Counted from the stretch's first letter, positions 17,937-26,783 are shown. The stretch is DNA of 64,000 bases from Serinicoccus chungangensis (GCF_001483745.1 NZ_LQBL01000032.1:227649-291648), one strand, 5' to 3'. Notes: generated by a model from the sequence alone, not told the origin. Numbers and translations: made by a program.

Positions 17937-19490
17937 TCAGAGCGAGGCGCGCAGCCGCCGGAGCCGGTCGAGCGTCTCCTCCCGGCCCAGGATCTCCATC
18001 GACTCGAAGAGCGGCGGGCTGATGCGCTGGCCGGACACGGCGGTCCGCAGCGGCCCGAAGGCGAACCGCGGCTTGAGGCCGATCCTGTCCACCAGCGCCT
18101 CGCGCAGGGCTGCCTCGATGCGGTCGTGGGTCCACTCCACCCCCCCGCCGAGCGGCTCCGGGGCAGCCCCGGAGATCGGCTCGAGCGCCGCGACCGCGGC
18201 GTCCAGGACGGCCGGGGCGTCGTCCTTGAGCTGCCCCCGGGCGTCGTCGGCGATCTCCAGGTCCGCCCCGCGGACGTAGAACGGACGGACCATGGGGACG
18301 GCCTCGGAGAGCACCTGGATGCGGGTCTGGATGAGGTCGGCCACCGCCTCGAGCCGCGCGAGCTCGCCCATGTCGCTCTGCTCGCCCAGGACACCGGCCT
18401 CGCGCAGGACCGGCAGCAGCCGGGAGGTGAAGTCCGGCAGCGAGAGCCGGCGCAGGTGGTCGCCGTTGATGGACTCTGCCTTCTTCTGGTCCCAGCGCGC
18501 CGGGTTGGGGTTGACGTCGGCGACGTCGAAGGCCTGCACGAGGTGCTCGGGGTCGAAGATGTCGCGGTCCGGACCGATCGACCACCCGAGCAGGGCGAGG
18601 TAGTTGATCATCCCCTCCCGGACGAAGCCCCGCTCGCGGTGCAGGAAGAGGTCGGACTGCGGGTCCCGCTTGGACAGCTTCTTGCTGCCCTCCCCCAGGA
18701 CGAGCGGGAGATGCGCGAAGGTCGGCACCCGCTGCGCGACACCGATCTCGACGAGCGCGCGGTAGAGCGCGATCTGCCGTGGCGTCGAGGACAGCAGGTC
18801 CTCGCCCCGGATGACGTGGGTGATGCGCATCAGGGCGTCGTCGACCGGGTTGACCAGCGTGTAGAGCGGGTGGCCGTTGCCGCGGACGATGACGAAGTCG
18901 GGCACCGACCCCGCGCCGAAGGTGACCTCCCCGCGGACCAGGTCGGTGAAGGTGAGGTCCTCGTCGGGCATCCGCAGCCGCAGCACCGGCTCCCGGCCCT
19001 CGTCGCGGTAGGCCTGCCTCTGCTCCGCGGTGAGGTCCCGGTCGTGGTTGTCGTAGCCGAGCTTGGGGTCGCGGCCCGCCGCCCGGTGCCGCGCCTCCAC
19101 CTCCTCGGGGGTGCTGAAGGACTCGTAGGCCAGGCCCGCCTCGAGCAGGCGGCGCGCCACGTCGGCGTGCAGGTCCGCGCGCTCGCTCTGCCGGTAGGGA
19201 CCGTAGGGCCCGCCGACGCCGGGGCCCTCGTCGTAGTCCAGGCCCAGCCACTCCAGCGCGTCGACGATCTGCTGCATGGACTCCTGGGAGTCCCGGGAGG
19301 CGTCGGTGTCCTCGATCCGGAAGACCAGCGTGCCGCCGTGGTGGCGGGCGTAGGCCCAGTTGAAGAGCGCGGTGCGCGCCAGGCCGACGTGCGGCGTCCC
19401 GGTGGGGCTGGGGCAGAAGCGCACGCGGACGTCGGGGCCGGTGACGTCGTCGTGCTCGGTGGCGGAGACAGGGGCGGAGTGCGTCGTCAT
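17937..19490 (-). CDS. gltX: Glutamate--tRNA ligase
   Basis: A 517-residue class I aminoacyl-tRNA synthetase. The HIGH-type signature is [18 protein letters not shown] near residues 28-45, the ATP/tRNA-binding [12 protein letters not shown] is near 248, and the KMSKS-type loop is KKLSKRD near 290. There is a C-terminal anticodon-binding domain. In actinobacteria the enzyme is normally non-discriminating: it also charges tRNA-Gln with glutamate, which GatCAB then amidates. The two downstream tRNAs, Glu and Gln, are the two substrates expected for such an enzyme. Confidence 0.96.
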   Translation of the reverse strand: MTTHSAPVSATEHDDVTGPDVRVRFCPSPTGTPHVGLARTALFNWAYARHHGGTLVFRIEDTDASRDSQESMQQIVDALEWLGLDYDEGPGVGGPYGPYRQSERADLHADVARRLLEAGLAYESFSTPEEVEARHRAAGRDPKLGYDNHDRDLTAEQRQAYRDEGREPVLRLRMPDEDLTFTDLVRGEVTFGAGSVPDFVIVRGNGHPLYTLVNPVDDALMRITHVIRGEDLLSSTPRQIALYRALVEIGVAQRVPTFAHLPLVLGEGSKKLSKRDPQSDLFLHRERGFVREGMINYLALLGWSIGPDRDIFDPEHLVQAFDVADVNPNPARWDQKKAESINGDHLRRLSLPDFTSRLLPVLREAGVLGEQSDMGELARLEAVADLIQTRIQVLSEAVPMVRPFYVRGADLEIADDARGQLKDDAPAVLDAAVAALEPISGAAPEPLGGGVEWTHDRIEAALREALVDRIGLKPRFAFGPLRTAVSGQRISPPLFESMEILGREETLDRLRRLRASL

Positions 19491-19569
19491 GATGGGTGCC
19501 AGCCTACGTCGGGCGTAGCCCGGTGCACGCCCCTCGGCCGCCGCCTGGACCGCCGGCCCAGGGGAGGCC

Positions 19570-20154
19570 TCAGCGGCCCATGAGAGCGGTCGTCACCGAT
19601 TCCTGCACCCAGGAGAGGAAGTCGTAGTAGGCCATCTTCTGCGCGAGGGCAGGATCCAGGTCGGTCTCGCCCGACAGGGCCGCCTCGAGCTCCTCGTGCA
19701 GACGTTCGGAGTCCTCGTCGGTGCGCAGCCCGAGCCGTTCCCCGAGGATGAGCCGGGCGTCGGTGAGGGCGATCGCGAGGGCTCGCGCCTGGTCGAGGTC
19801 AAGCTCCAGGCGGGGCGGGGTCGCCTCCTCGAGGGCCGCGATGGCCGTGGCCAGGGTGCCTGCCTTGCGCTGGCGCAGGCCGTGCTCGGTGAGGCGACGG
19901 AACTCGGCCGCCTGCTCGTCGTCGTCGCGGGAGGCCGGCGGCAGCAGGCGGCGCAGCGCGGGGTCGCTGGGCTCGGTGGGGTCGACCTCGTCCCCCAGCC
20001 CGGCGACCAGGTCGAGGAAGGGGTCGCCGGTCTCCGGGCGCTCCGGGGCGACGAAGTCCCGGGTCAGCCGCAGGACGTGGACGACGACGGCGATCTCGTC
20101 GGCGTCGAAGGAGCCCACCAGCCGCTCACCCGAGCGCCGGAACGCGCGCGCCAT
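19570..20154 (-). CDS. DUF2017 family protein
   Basis: A 194-residue actinobacterial protein of the DUF2017 family. It is mostly helical, with a Glu/Leu-rich central region and a conserved C-terminal helix ([18 protein letters not shown]). No catalytic motif is visible. It is almost always found directly after clpS, as here (3 bp after the clpS stop in transcription order), which suggests a role around ClpAP/ClpCP proteolysis, but this is only genomic association. Confidence 0.82.
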   Translation of the reverse strand: MARAFRRSGERLVGSFDADEIAVVVHVLRLTRDFVAPERPETGDPFLDLVAGLGDEVDPTEPSDPALRRLLPPASRDDDEQAAEFRRLTEHGLRQRKAGTLATAIAALEEATPPRLELDLDQARALAIALTDARLILGERLGLRTDEDSERLHEELEAALSGETDLDPALAQKMAYYDFLSWVQESVTTALMGR

Positions 20155-20157
20155 ACC

Positions 20158-20490
20158 TCAGTCGTCCTTCTGGAAGGTGGCCCACAGGCCGTAGCCGTGC
20201 ATGGCCTCGGTGTCGGCCTCCATCTTCTCCCGCGTGCCGGTCGAGACGACCGCGCGGCCGACGGTGTGCACGTCCATCATGAGCTTCTCGGCCTTGCTGC
20301 GGCTGTAGCCGAAGTGCGTCTGGAAGACCCAGGTGACGTAGCTCATGAGGTTGACCGGGTCGTTCCACACCAGGGTCACCCACGGGCGGTCCGACTCCGG
20401 GCGCTCCAGGACGGCCACCCCGCCCTGCTCCTGCGGGGTGGTCTGCGGGTCGGCCGGTGGCGCCGGCGGGCTGGGGGTGTCGATCGGCAC
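20158..20490 (-). CDS. clpS: ATP-dependent Clp protease adapter ClpS
   Basis: A 110-residue adapter that delivers N-degron substrates to the ClpC/ClpP protease. The core follows an N-terminal Pro/Ala-rich tail: WVTLVWNDPVNLMSYVTWVF with the substrate-binding Asn-Asp near residues 40-60, and HTVGRAVVSTGTREKME near 75-92. The GTG at 20490 was chosen over the frame's upstream start because the latter would overlap the divergent pncB; a GGTGGGG sequence precedes it. Only 22 bp separates the clpS and pncB starts. Confidence 0.94.
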   Translation of the reverse strand: MPIDTPSPPAPPADPQTTPQEQGGVAVLERPESDRPWVTLVWNDPVNLMSYVTWVFQTHFGYSRSKAEKLMMDVHTVGRAVVSTGTREKMEADTEAMHGYGLWATFQKDD

Positions 20491-20512
20491 GCCCCCACCA
20501 TAGGGTGCGGGG

Positions 20513-21814
20513 GTGAGCCCGAGCACCGCCCTGCTGACCGACCACTACGAGCTGACGATGATCCAGGCCGCGCTCGCCAGCGGTCACGCCGAGCGGCGCT
20601 GCGTCTTCGAGGCGTTCGCCCGCCGGCTGCCCGAGGGGCGGCGCTACGGCGTCGTCGCTGGCACCGGACGCGCGCTGGAGGCGCTGCGCGACTTCCGCTT
20701 CGGCGAGGAGGAGCTCGCCTTCCTCGCCGACCGCGAGGTGGTGGACCGCAGCACCCTGGACTGGCTGGCCGACTTCCGGTTCAGCGGCGACATCTGGGGG
20801 TATGCCGAGGGCGAGGTCTACTTCCCGGGCTCCCCGCTGCTCGTCGTCGAGTCGGGCTTCGCCGAGGGGGTGGTGCTGGAGACCCTCTTCCTGTCGGTCC
20901 TCAACCACGACTCGGCCGTGGCCTCGGCGGCGTCCCGGATGACGGCGGTCGCCCACGGCCGCCCGTGCATCGAGATGGGCAGCCGACGCACGCACGAGGC
21001 CTCGGCGGTGGCGGCGGCGCGGGCGGCATACCTCGCGGGGTTCTCCTCCACCTCCAACCTCGAGGCGGGCCGGCGGCACGGCATCCCGACCATGGGGACG
21101 GCCGCCCACTCCTACACCCTCCTGCACGACGACGAGCGCCAGGCCTTCGCCAACCAGCTCGCCAGCCTGGGGCTGTCCACCACCCTCCTGGTCGACACGT
21201 ACGACGTGACCGGCGCCGTCGAGCTGGCGGTCGAGCTGGCCGGGAGCGAGCTCGGTGGCGTGCGGCTGGACTCCGGTGACCTGGTGAGCCAGGCCTTCGA
21301 GGTCCGCAGCCAGCTGGACCGGCTCGGGGCGCCGGACACCCGCATCGTCGTGACCTCCGACCTCGACGAGCACGCCATCGCCGCGCTGCAGGCGGCGCCC
21401 GTGGACGCCTACGGCGTGGGCACCAAGGTGGTGACCGGCTCGGGTCACCCGGCGGCGGGGATGGTCTACAAGCTGGTGAGCCGGGAGAGCGGCGCCGGCC
21501 GGATGGAGGGGGTGGCCAAGGCCAGCAAGGACAAGGCGAGCGTGGGCGGGCGCAAGTACGCCCTGCGCCGACGGTCCACCGGGGGCGAGGCGACCGAGGA
21601 GATCATCGGGATCAACGAGCGACCCCAGGACGACGGCGACGACCGTCCCCTGCTCGTGCCGCTGGTCGAGCGCGGCGAGGTGGTCGCCCGCACCGACGTC
21701 GAGGCCGCGCGGGAGCACCACGAGCGGGCCCGGGCAGAGCTGCCGCAGCGGGCGCTGCGGCTCTCCCTCGGCGACCCGGCGCTGGCGACGACCTACCTCG
21801 ACGACTGGACCTGA
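20513..21814 (+). CDS. pncB: Nicotinate phosphoribosyltransferase
   Basis: A 433-residue enzyme of NAD salvage that joins nicotinate to PRPP with ATP hydrolysis. Family blocks are LLTDHYELTMIQAAL at the start, EMGSRRTHEASAV near 158, the catalytic region GFSSTSNLEAGRRHGIPTMGTAAHSY near 175-200 (with the phosphohistidine-type His), and the phosphate-binding VRLDSGDL near 248. The length is normal. The nicotinamidase gene converges on it from 22458, so both salvage steps are encoded next to each other. Confidence 0.95.
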   Translation: MSPSTALLTDHYELTMIQAALASGHAERRCVFEAFARRLPEGRRYGVVAGTGRALEALRDFRFGEEELAFLADREVVDRSTLDWLADFRFSGDIWGYAEGEVYFPGSPLLVVESGFAEGVVLETLFLSVLNHDSAVASAASRMTAVAHGRPCIEMGSRRTHEASAVAAARAAYLAGFSSTSNLEAGRRHGIPTMGTAAHSYTLLHDDERQAFANQLASLGLSTTLLVDTYDVTGAVELAVELAGSELGGVRLDSGDLVSQAFEVRSQLDRLGAPDTRIVVTSDLDEHAIAALQAAPVDAYGVGTKVVTGSGHPAAGMVYKLVSRESGAGRMEGVAKASKDKASVGGRKYALRRRSTGGEATEEIIGINERPQDDGDDRPLLVPLVERGEVVARTDVEAAREHHERARAELPQRALRLSLGDPALATTYLDDWT

Positions 21815-21846
21815 GGGCCGGGGCCCCACGGCCTCCGGGCGCCGGA

Positions 21847-22458
21847 TCAGGGATGCGCCGGTCCCCCCGCCGGGGTGTCGTGCGCCACGACGACGCCGGC
21901 GTCGCGCATCTCCCGCAGCGCGGCCTCCGTCGTCCGGGGCGCGACACCGGCGCACAGGTCGAGCAGCACGTGGGTCTCCAGCCCCTCCCGACGGGCGTCC
22001 AGCGCCGTCGCCCGGACGCAGTGGTCGGTGGCGATGCCGCAGACGTCCACGGTCGTGATGCCCCGCTCGCGCAGCCAGTCGGCCAGCCCGAGCCGGCGGC
22101 CGTGGACCTCGGTGCTGCCCTCGAAGCCGGAGTAGGCCGCCTCGTGCTCCCCCTTGCGGAAGACCGCCTGCACGTGCTCCAGCGCGGCGGCGAGCTCGGG
22201 CCGGAAGTCGGCGCCCTCGGTGCCGACCTCGCAGTGCACCGGCCAGGAGGTGACGAAGTCGGGCTCGCCGTCCGTGGCCCAGTGCTCGCCGGGGTCGACG
22301 TGCCAGTCGGCGGTGGCGACGATCGTCGCGTACTCCTGCGCGTGGGCCACCGTGTAGGCGCTCACGCCCTCGGCGACGGCGATCCCCCCGGTGACCGGGA
22401 GCGAGCCGCCCTCGCAGAAGTCGTGCTGGACGTCGACGATGATCAGGCCTCGGCTCAT
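21847..22458 (-). CDS. pncA: Nicotinamidase / isochorismatase-family hydrolase
   Basis: A 203-residue amidohydrolase that converts nicotinamide to nicotinate. The catalytic triad is recognisable: Asp9 in IIVDVQHDFC, a Lys in FRKGEHEA near residue 100, and the nucleophilic Cys in GIATDHCVRA near residue 146. A metal-binding pattern DWHVDPGEH around residues 50-58 also fits nicotinamidases rather than other isochorismatase-like enzymes. It converges with pncB, whose product uses nicotinate; together they form the NAD salvage route. Confidence 0.9.
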   Translation of the reverse strand: MSRGLIIVDVQHDFCEGGSLPVTGGIAVAEGVSAYTVAHAQEYATIVATADWHVDPGEHWATDGEPDFVTSWPVHCEVGTEGADFRPELAAALEHVQAVFRKGEHEAAYSGFEGSTEVHGRRLGLADWLRERGITTVDVCGIATDHCVRATALDARREGLETHVLLDLCAGVAPRTTEAALREMRDAGVVVAHDTPAGGPAHP

Positions 22459-22543
22459 ACCCCGATGGTGCCACCTCGCGCCGGCAGCCGCGCGGGGGCG
22501 CCCGGCCCTCGTCGCCCCAGGGCGGACCCGGCCGGTGCGGTGC

Positions 22544-23473
22544 TCAGCGCCGCTTGACGACGTTGGTGCCGGCCGCCTTGTCGTGCAGGGCCTGGTTGTT
22601 CGCGTCCCACAGCGGCCACAGGACGTTGACGATGGTGAACAGGCCGAGGAAACCCAGCGCGGGCGACAGGCTGCCCACGAGGTTGGGGCCCTGGTAGACC
22701 GCGGAGCGCAGCAGCACCGCGCGCCACGTGGGCAGGCCCGGCTCGTCGCGCAGCCGCACCCGCAGCCCGGTGATGAGCTTGCCGACGGTGCCGCCGAAGA
22801 ACTTCACCATGAGGATCTCGTAGGCCAGGCCGAGGAACGCGGTGACGAGTCCGAGCTGGAGGATCCAGTCCTCGAGGACCACCGGCACGGCGCCCGTGGG
22901 GTCGGGGTCCATGACGTAGTCCTCCATCGCGCCACGCACCTCGGGGGTCACCGTGACCACGACGAGGACGGTGCTGACGACGAGCGCGAGGAGACCGTCG
23001 AGCAGGCGGGCGCCGACGCGGTGCCACCACCCGGCGAGCGGCTGGCCGTCCGGGGTGGTCGGGCCCGGCTGCGGCTGGTAGCCGCCGGGCACCGGTCCTC
23101 CCTGCCACTGGCCCTGGTAGGGGTTCTGCCCGGTCTGCCCGGCGTAGGGGTTGGTCTGCTGCTGGCCCTGGCCGTAGCCGCCCTGGCCCTGCTGACCCCA
23201 GCCCTGCTGACCCTGGCCGTACCCACCCTGGCCCTGCTGACCCTGGCCGTAGCCGCCCTGGCCCTGCTGGCCCCAGCCCTGCTGACCCTGGCCGTACCCA
23301 CCCTGGCCCTGCTGCGTGCCGTCGCCCGCCTCGGGTGCCTGCCACTGCTGCCCCGACTCGGCGAGGTTGGGCTTCTGCTTGGGTGCCGTGTGGTGGGTCC
23401 ACTGCACGCCGTCCCAGTAGCGGAGGTTCTGCTCGTCCTGCGGGTCGTCGTACCACCCTGCCTGCTGACTCAT
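22544..23473 (-). CDS. DUF2510 and RDD domain membrane protein with Gly/Gln/Tyr repeats
   Basis: A 309-residue membrane protein. Residues 1-35 form a DUF2510 motif (GWYDDPQDEQNLRYWDGVQWT), common at the N-terminus of actinobacterial membrane proteins. Residues 55-105 are a low-complexity repeat of GGYGQGQQ units. From about residue 145 an RDD domain (GWWHRVGARLLDGLLALVV, conserved Arg-Asp-Asp-like start) carries three to four membrane segments. The function is unknown; RDD proteins are sometimes ion or peptide transport related. The ATG at 23473 is chosen because it begins the DUF2510 motif. Confidence 0.85.
   Translation of the reverse strand: MSQQAGWYDDPQDEQNLRYWDGVQWTHHTAPKQKPNLAESGQQWQAPEAGDGTQQGQGGYGQGQQGWGQQGQGGYGQGQQGQGGYGQGQQGWGQQGQGGYGQGQQQTNPYAGQTGQNPYQGQWQGGPVPGGYQPQPGPTTPDGQPLAGWWHRVGARLLDGLLALVVSTVLVVVTVTPEVRGAMEDYVMDPDPTGAVPVVLEDWILQLGLVTAFLGLAYEILMVKFFGGTVGKLITGLRVRLRDEPGLPTWRAVLLRSAVYQGPNLVGSLSPALGFLGLFTIVNVLWPLWDANNQALHDKAAGTNVVKRR
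23155..23312 (-). repeat. In-gene repeats coding for GGYGQGQQ units
   Basis: Within the RDD gene four units starting GGYGQGQQ alternate in length: 15, 10 and 15 residues, then a shortened one. At the DNA level the units are nearly identical (GCCCTGGCCCTGCTG type), so they probably expand and contract by slippage. The encoded stretch has almost only Gly, Gln, Tyr and Trp. Confidence 0.85.
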
Positions 23474-23684
23474 GGTGGTCAGACTATCGGCGCAGGTGAC
23501 CTGCTCCAGCACCGCAGCCCCGCCGGCCCGGCGGGCCACCTCCCGGGCGACGAGCACCTGGTCCGAGCTGCTCGGCGCGGGCAGACCCCTCCGGCTCGTC
23601 CCGCTGGGAGAGGACGCTGCCACGCGGCTGGAGCATCCCGGTGGGCCGGGCACACCGTCGGCGCCGGTGCTCGGGCCCGTCGGT

Positions 23685-23775
23685 CAGCTGGGCCGACGGG
23701 CCATACCTGTGCACGCCCGACGCACCTGTGCACGCCAGCTGGGCCGACCGGCCATACCTGTGCACGCCAGCCGCG
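23685..23775. repeat. 51-bp tandem duplication ending in CATACCTGTGCACG
   Basis: The segment CAGCTGGGCCGACGGGCCAT followed by ACCTGTGCACGCC occurs at 23685 and again at 23736, with one base difference. It belongs to the 404 bp gap between the RDD gene and the P450 stop. Each copy ends with the CCTGTGCACG word that also forms the left arm of the palindromic element immediately to its right (23776). The remainder of the gap (23474-23684) shows no gene that I can support. Confidence 0.8.
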
Positions 23776-23842
23776 CCTGTGCACGGTTGTGCAGCCTGTG
23801 CATGCCGTAGACCCTCTGTACCGGCTGCATATCCGTGCACAG
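23776..23842 (+). repeat. Dispersed palindromic element, copy 1
   Basis: A 67-bp element bounded by CCTGTGCACG on the left and CCGTGCACAG on the right, which pair with each other. Inside, GCAGCC (left) pairs with GGCTGC (right) around a core containing TGTGCATGCCGTAGA. It lies 35 bp beyond the P450 stop, in the gap to the RDD gene. Bases after it (CCCGCGGCGGTCGTCC) resemble those after copy 2. Three other copies in the same strand orientation lie at 25362, 26575 and 27507. Confidence 0.9.
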
Positions 23843-23877
23843 ACCCGCGGCGGTCGTCCCGGGTGCACGAGCGGCGG

Positions 23878-25200
23878 TCAGCCGGGCAGGGGACGAACCC
23901 GCAGCGGGGCGCCGTCACCCGGGACGTTGGTGATGTTGCGCAGCCGGGTGGGCGCCGGGGCATCGGCGACGACGTCGACGCGGGTCAGGACCTCGCGCAG
24001 CACGACCACGCCCTCCATGAGCGCGAACGGTGCTCCGATGCACCGGCGGACGCCTCCGCCGAACGGGAGGTACGTGTGCGCCGCGGGACCCTCGCCGAGG
24101 AAGCGCTCGGGCCGGAACCTGTCCGGCTCCGGGAAGGCGTCCGGGTCGTGGTGCGCGAGCAGGATCGCCGGGGCGGCGGTCGCGCCGGCGGGCAGGCTGA
24201 CACCCCCGATCCGCTGGTCGCTGCGCAGCGTGCGGGCGACGTAGTCGATGATCGGGTGCAGCCGCATCGCCTCCTTGACGCAGGCCTCCAGGTGCTCCTC
24301 GTCACCCTCCTGTGCCGCCCGTCGGGCGCGGGCCCGGGCCTGCTCGTCCCGGCCGAGCTCGTGCAGCGTCCAGGCCAGGGTCGAGGCCGTGGTCTCGTAG
24401 CCGGCGAGCAGCAGGGTCACGACCTGGTCACGGATCTCCTGGCTGGTCAGCGGCTCCCGGTCGTCATCGGGGTCGGTGCCGACGGCGAGCAGCTGGTCGA
24501 GCAGGTCCGGGGTGGCGGACGCGTGGCCGGTCCGGCGCTGGCGCACCTCGGCGTGGATGAGCTCGTCGATCGCCGCGAGGTTGCGGGCGTGGCCACGCCA
24601 CGGCGGAAGGGCGCGCAGCCGCGGGTAGAGCCAGCCTCCGACCACGACCGGGTCCACCTCGACCAGCCGCAGCACCCGCGGGCGCAGCGCGGCCAGCCGG
24701 TCCGGGTCGCTGGCGCCGAGGACGACCTGCATCATCACCGCCAGCGTCACCTGGCTCATCCGCTCCAGGGCGACGACCGAGGAGCCGGGGACCCAGGTGT
24801 CGACCTCGTCCGTGGCCGCACGCATCACGACCGGACGGTATGCCCGTACCGCTGCCGGGGAAAAGGCCGGCATGAGGTAGCGCCGGATGGCCCGGTGCGC
24901 GTCGCCGTCGTTGAGCATGACCGAGCGGTCGCCCATCGCGGCGCGCAGCATCTCGTTGCCTTGGGCCCCGCTCAGCTCGACCGGGTCGCCGGCGAAGATC
25001 TCCTTGATCGCCCCGGGGTCGCTGAAGAGCACGAGGTGCTGCGGGCCGGGCAGCATGCGCACGGTGAAAGGGTCGCCGTACCGGGACCGGTGCCGCTCGA
25101 AGGTGCCGCGCCGGTCGGTGAAGGCCTGGATCGTCTGGATCAGCGCCGGGGTCCGCGGGCCCGGCGGCAGTCCCCCGCGCGCCGGCTGTCGGGTGCGCAT
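23878..25200 (-). CDS. Cytochrome P450
   Basis: A 440-residue soluble P450 monooxygenase. The I-helix oxygen-activation motif is LLLAGYETTAST near residue 260-270, the ExxR motif is KEAMRL near 310, and the haem-binding loop FGGGVRRCIGAPFA is near 380, with the axial cysteine. There is no membrane anchor. The substrate is unknown and no ferredoxin or reductase gene is nearby. The ATG at 25200 is chosen because upstream sequence in frame runs into the tandem repeats. It is flanked by copies 1 and 2 of the palindromic element. Confidence 0.93.
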   Translation of the reverse strand: MRTRQPARGGLPPGPRTPALIQTIQAFTDRRGTFERHRSRYGDPFTVRMLPGPQHLVLFSDPGAIKEIFAGDPVELSGAQGNEMLRAAMGDRSVMLNDGDAHRAIRRYLMPAFSPAAVRAYRPVVMRAATDEVDTWVPGSSVVALERMSQVTLAVMMQVVLGASDPDRLAALRPRVLRLVEVDPVVVGGWLYPRLRALPPWRGHARNLAAIDELIHAEVRQRRTGHASATPDLLDQLLAVGTDPDDDREPLTSQEIRDQVVTLLLAGYETTASTLAWTLHELGRDEQARARARRAAQEGDEEHLEACVKEAMRLHPIIDYVARTLRSDQRIGGVSLPAGATAAPAILLAHHDPDAFPEPDRFRPERFLGEGPAAHTYLPFGGGVRRCIGAPFALMEGVVVLREVLTRVDVVADAPAPTRLRNITNVPGDGAPLRVRPLPG

Positions 25201-25244
25201 GCCTCCGCACGCTACCGCTCGTCGAGGCGACGTCTCCTCCCCTA

Positions 25245-25340
25245 CCGCGCCACCCGGCATACCTGTGCACCTCCCCCGGCCGCGCCACCCGGCATACCTG
25301 TGCACCTCCCCCGGCCGCGCCACCCGGCATACCTGTGCAC
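25245..25340. repeat. 35-bp tandem repeat, two full units and a partial third
   Basis: Units starting CCGCGCCACCCGGCATACCT lie at 25245, 25280 and 25315 with a period of exactly 35 bp. The first two are identical over their full length and the third is identical for 26 bases before it diverges. Each contains CATACCTGTGCAC, related to the left arm of the palindromic element that starts at 25362. The array occupies the region between the divergent P450 and AbiEi-like genes, where both promoters must lie. Confidence 0.92.
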
Positions 25341-25361
25341 GTCACAGGCGCCCCACCCCCA

Positions 25362-25429
25362 CCTGTGCACGCTGATGCAGCCTGTGCATGCGGTAGAACC
25401 TGTGCACCGGGGACATATCCGTGCACAGG
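25362..25429 (+). repeat. Dispersed palindromic element, copy 2
   Basis: A 68-bp copy with perfect 10-bp outer arms, CCTGTGCACG (25362-25371) and CGTGCACAGG (25420-25429). The core GCAGCCTGTGCATGCGGTAG matches the other copies, but the inner right arm is altered (GGGGAC in place of GGCTGC), so its inner stem is weaker. It sits 81 bp before the AbiEi-like start codon in a divergent promoter region. Confidence 0.9.
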
Positions 25430-25509
25430 CTCGCCGCGGTCGTTCCACACCAGGCCACCTGTGGACAACGGCCCGTCCACGACACCGGGATCGGCCACAG
25501 TGGGTCGCC

Positions 25510-26466
25510 ATGGAGCACCTCCAGGCCCGCCTGTCCGCCCAGCACCACGTCGCCAGCGGTGACGACCTGCGGGCTCTCGGTCTCAGCCGTACCCAGATCC
25601 GCAGACTCGTCGCCGGAGGCGTCCTGGTGCGGATCCGCAAGGACTGCTTCGTGTCGGGCGAGGTATGGCGTGGGGCGGCTCCGTGGCACCTGCACGAGCT
25701 CCGGGCGCGCGCGGTCGCGACGAAGCTGTGCGGACCCGGCCGTCCGTACGCCCTGAGCCACCAGAGCGGGCTCGAGGTCTGCCAGATCGGGACCTTCGGG
25801 GTCGACGACAGGGTGCACCTCACGCGGACCGACGCCCAGCGGGGGCGTAGCGACGGTGTCGTGCACATCCACCCCCCGGTCAGCCCGACGTGGGTGATCT
25901 TCCCTGACGACCCGGCGAGCCGGGAGCCGCCCGTCGTCGACCCCGCCCTGGCCTGTCTGCAGGTGGCTGGGTCCAGGGGCCTGGTGGCCGGGCTGGTCAG
26001 CGCGGACATCGCCCTGCGGCAGAGGGCGACGGCCATCGAGCGGTTGCGTCAGGCGGGCCGAGAAGGGTCCTTCGGGCACGGGGCCCCCGCCGTCCGCACG
26101 GTGGTCGAGCACGCCACCGGTCTGAGCGGGTCGGCCGGTGAGACCCGGGCCCGCTGGATCATGCTCGAAGCCGGGCTGCCCGCCCCGGAGCTTCAGGCGA
26201 TGATCTGCGACGAGCACGGCGAGCTGGTCGGCTTCGTCGACTTTATGCTGCGGGAGGCGTGGACGGTGGTCGAGTTCGACGGGGCGCTCAAGTATGGCTC
26301 CTCCCGCGACCTGATGGCCGAGAAGTGGCGCGAGGACCGTCTCCGGGCACTCGGCTACGAGGTGGTGCGCATCACCTGGGACGAGCTGGCCCACCCCGAG
26401 CGCGTCGTCGCCAAGATCCGTGCCGCCATGGCCCGTGGGCTCGCTCGGCGCGCGACCCCGGCCTGA
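25510..26466 (+). CDS. AbiEi-like helix-turn-helix protein with DUF559-type nuclease domain
   Basis: A 318-residue protein. The N-terminal 55 residues (ASGDDLRALGLSRTQIRRLV and following) resemble the winged helix-turn-helix of AbiEi-type antitoxins. The C-terminal part, from about residue 225, resembles the DUF559/Vsr-like PD-(D/E)XK nuclease fold: GFVDFMLREAWTVVEFDG near 240-257, then KWREDRLRALGYEVVRITWDEL. The acidic residues of FVDF and EFDG are candidate metal ligands. Such proteins are common in actinobacteria and usually have no separate toxin; none is visible next to this one. Its function is unknown, and a role in defence is only suggested by domains. Confidence 0.8.
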   Translation: MEHLQARLSAQHHVASGDDLRALGLSRTQIRRLVAGGVLVRIRKDCFVSGEVWRGAAPWHLHELRARAVATKLCGPGRPYALSHQSGLEVCQIGTFGVDDRVHLTRTDAQRGRSDGVVHIHPPVSPTWVIFPDDPASREPPVVDPALACLQVAGSRGLVAGLVSADIALRQRATAIERLRQAGREGSFGHGAPAVRTVVEHATGLSGSAGETRARWIMLEAGLPAPELQAMICDEHGELVGFVDFMLREAWTVVEFDGALKYGSSRDLMAEKWREDRLRALGYEVVRITWDELAHPERVVAKIRAAMARGLARRATPA

Positions 26467-26574
26467 GCCACCCTCGCATCCTCGGACGACGGCCTTTGCG
26501 GCCCGGCGTGCCGGTCCTCTTGAGCCGTCGGGTCACGACCGGGCACTCAGCACCGTGGGCTGGAGCAGCCCGGC

Positions 26575-26643
26575 CTGTGCACGCCAGGTGCAGCCTGTGC
26601 ATGCCGTAGAACCTCCGCACCGGCTGCATATGCATGCACAGGT
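26575..26643 (+). repeat. Dispersed palindromic element, copy 3
   Basis: A 69-bp copy with outer arms CCTGTGCACG and CATGCACAGG (one mismatch), inner arms GCAGCC/GGCTGC and core TGTGCATGCCGTAGAACCTC. It lies in the 317 bp gap between the convergent AbiEi-like gene (ends 26466) and the DUF6226-like gene (ends 26784). The rest of that gap, 26467-26574 and 26644-26783, shows no gene that I can support. Confidence 0.9.
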
Positions 26644-26783
26644 ACTCCTGGGGCGGGTGGGAACGTGCACACGGACACCGCAGGACCGCTCGGGCGCCCT
26701 GACCTGTCTGTCGCCGGGAGCGGCGCAGCTGAGCCCGGTGTCCCCACCCGCCGTGGAGCGGCAGATCCCCGGGGCGAGGCCGC

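Noticed and set aside
23641-26466. A 941-codon plus-strand frame covering the P450 region
   Set aside because: Only its last 318 codons (from 25510) are a real gene; the rest is antisense to the P450 and crosses the repeat arrays.
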